From positions 1-64,000 of the forward strand of contig DATILL010000100.1 in the NCBI GenBank assembly GCA_035476575.1: a DNA stretch of 64,000 nt, given 5' to 3'. The stretch is from DATILL01 sp035476575. Its GTDB lineage: Bacteria; Actinomycetota; Actinomycetes; Mycobacteriales; JACQDL01. The notes beneath the pieces were generated by a model. The model was not told the DNA's origin and did not search any database. It saw only the letters and a list, made by a program, of their open reading frames with translations. The translations under genes and the position numbers were made by a program. This document shows, in pieces, positions 63,407 through 64,000 of the stretch (within the stretch, counting starts at the first letter, position 1; each line of letters opens with the position of its first letter).

Positions 63407-64000
63407 GTGACGCGGAGCTCGGTGCGGGTGCGCGCTGCCGGTCAGCACGACCTGCCGGCTGTGCTCGCGTTGCTCGCCGAGTGTCCCGGGGTCACCAACC
63501 GGACCTACCTGCGTCCGCCGACCGGTACGGCGGAGTCGGTCCGGTCGCGGTACGCCGCGCTGCTCGCCGACCCGGACCGCCGGGTGCTGGTCGCGGTCGA
63601 CGACGGCACCGACGAGGTGCTCGGCCTGACCATCCTGGTGCCGGACGCGCTGGGCGCGCTGCTCGACGAGCGGGCGGTGTACCTCAGCCATGCCCTGGTG
63701 GCGCGGCAGCACCAGCGCCGCGGTGCCGGCCGGGCGCTGGTCGCCGCTGCGGTCGGGTATGCCGACGAGAACGGCTACGACCATCTCGTCGTCGGCGTGG
63801 CGCCGGGCGTCAGGGAGGCCAACCGCTTCTACGCCCGGCTCGGGTTCGTGCCCATGATGACCAAGCGGATCGCGTCGGTCGCGGTGCTGCGGCGCTCGCT
63901 CGGGCCGGCTGACCCGGTCGCCGAGCTGCGCCGGTCCGCCGTACGGCGCCGGTCGCGCGTTGGCGACCTGCTGCCCCCGCGCGTGCTGGCCCGGCCGCGG
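63407..64000 (+). CDS. GNAT-family N-acetyltransferase (runs off the right edge)
   Basis: 198 residues visible, no stop before the window ends. GAGGAG before GTG 63407. Acetyl-CoA-binding motif A is clear (YLSHALVARQHQRRGAGRAL) and motif B follows (EANRFYARLGFVPMMTK). Substrate unknown. A basic extension after about residue 160 (RRSAVRRRSRVGDLLPPR) goes beyond the normal GNAT length of about 150. Confidence 0.85.
   Translation, partial: MTRSSVRVRAAGQHDLPAVLALLAECPGVTNRTYLRPPTGTAESVRSRYAALLADPDRRVLVAVDDGTDEVLGLTILVPDALGALLDERAVYLSHALVARQHQRRGAGRALVAAAVGYADENGYDHLVVGVAPGVREANRFYARLGFVPMMTKRIASVAVLRRSLGPADPVAELRRSAVRRRSRVGDLLPPRVLARPR

Overview
The window is high-GC DNA with dense, tightly packed genes, many GTG starts and frequent 4-base stop/start overlaps. 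It encodes ROK and ANTAR regulators, HemQ, a DUF3000 protein and a type II polyketide-like set. All of this points to a filamentous or soil actinobacterium (Actinomycetota). From memory, two blocks resemble Streptomyces gene order: rok-xylFGH-dxs through fadBA, rnd, DUF3000, hemE-hemY-hemQ; and tRNA-pdtaR-livKHMGF. I cannot name the genus.

Layout. 1-5893: a ROK regulator (cut by the left edge), a xylose-type ABC importer and dxs. 5996-8879: an OmpR-type two-component system and a membrane-anchored propeller-like protein. 8880-10810: a lower-GC accessory patch with hairpins, a classical terminator and two small membrane proteins. 10883-21427: fatty-acid beta-oxidation (fadB/fadA), a decayed iron permease behind a DtxR/IdeR-type box, a KdpDE-like pair, RNase D, and a LuxR-type response regulator divergent from a tiny secreted peptide, a membrane GAF sensor and a NarL-type kinase. 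21456-25664: DUF3000, a zinc-ribbon protein and the coproporphyrin-dependent haem genes hemE, hemY, hemQ. 25665-31493 is a gene graveyard: a frameshifted membrane protein, a toxin-antitoxin remnant, msrB, a frameshifted NUDIX gene between two copies of a hairpin repeat, an intact secreted nuclease and the tail of a lost tandem copy of it. 31494-36943: a Tat-exported propeller-amidohydrolase, a LigD-type polymerase, and a MarR regulator with a membrane protein.

37108-52637 is the most unusual part: two tandem PucR-type regulators, then a compact divergent cluster. One arm (minus strand) carries a ketosynthase, a truncated catalytically dead KS-like subunit joined in frame to a SRPBCC cyclase, a ketoreductase, a SRPBCC-alpha/beta-hydrolase fusion resembling chain-shortening hydrolases, and a metal-dependent cyclase. 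The other arm (plus strand) carries a complete acetyl-CoA carboxylase, whose biotin carboxylase runs in frame into an acyl carrier protein, then an SDR, a large FAD oxidoreductase and a PNPOx-like protein. Together they look like a self-supplied, non-canonical type II (probably aromatic) polyketide pathway. The product is unknown.

52912-64000: a cysteine-rich small protein, a double-VOC protein, a class-I-shaped tRNA with a CAA anticodon, the ANTAR regulator pdtaR, a branched-chain amino-acid ABC importer (livKHMGF), a strikingly regular array of six GGTNACC sites abutting a RecQ-like helicase with a C-terminal phosphoribosyltransferase-like domain, a secreted protein and a GNAT acetyltransferase cut by the right edge.
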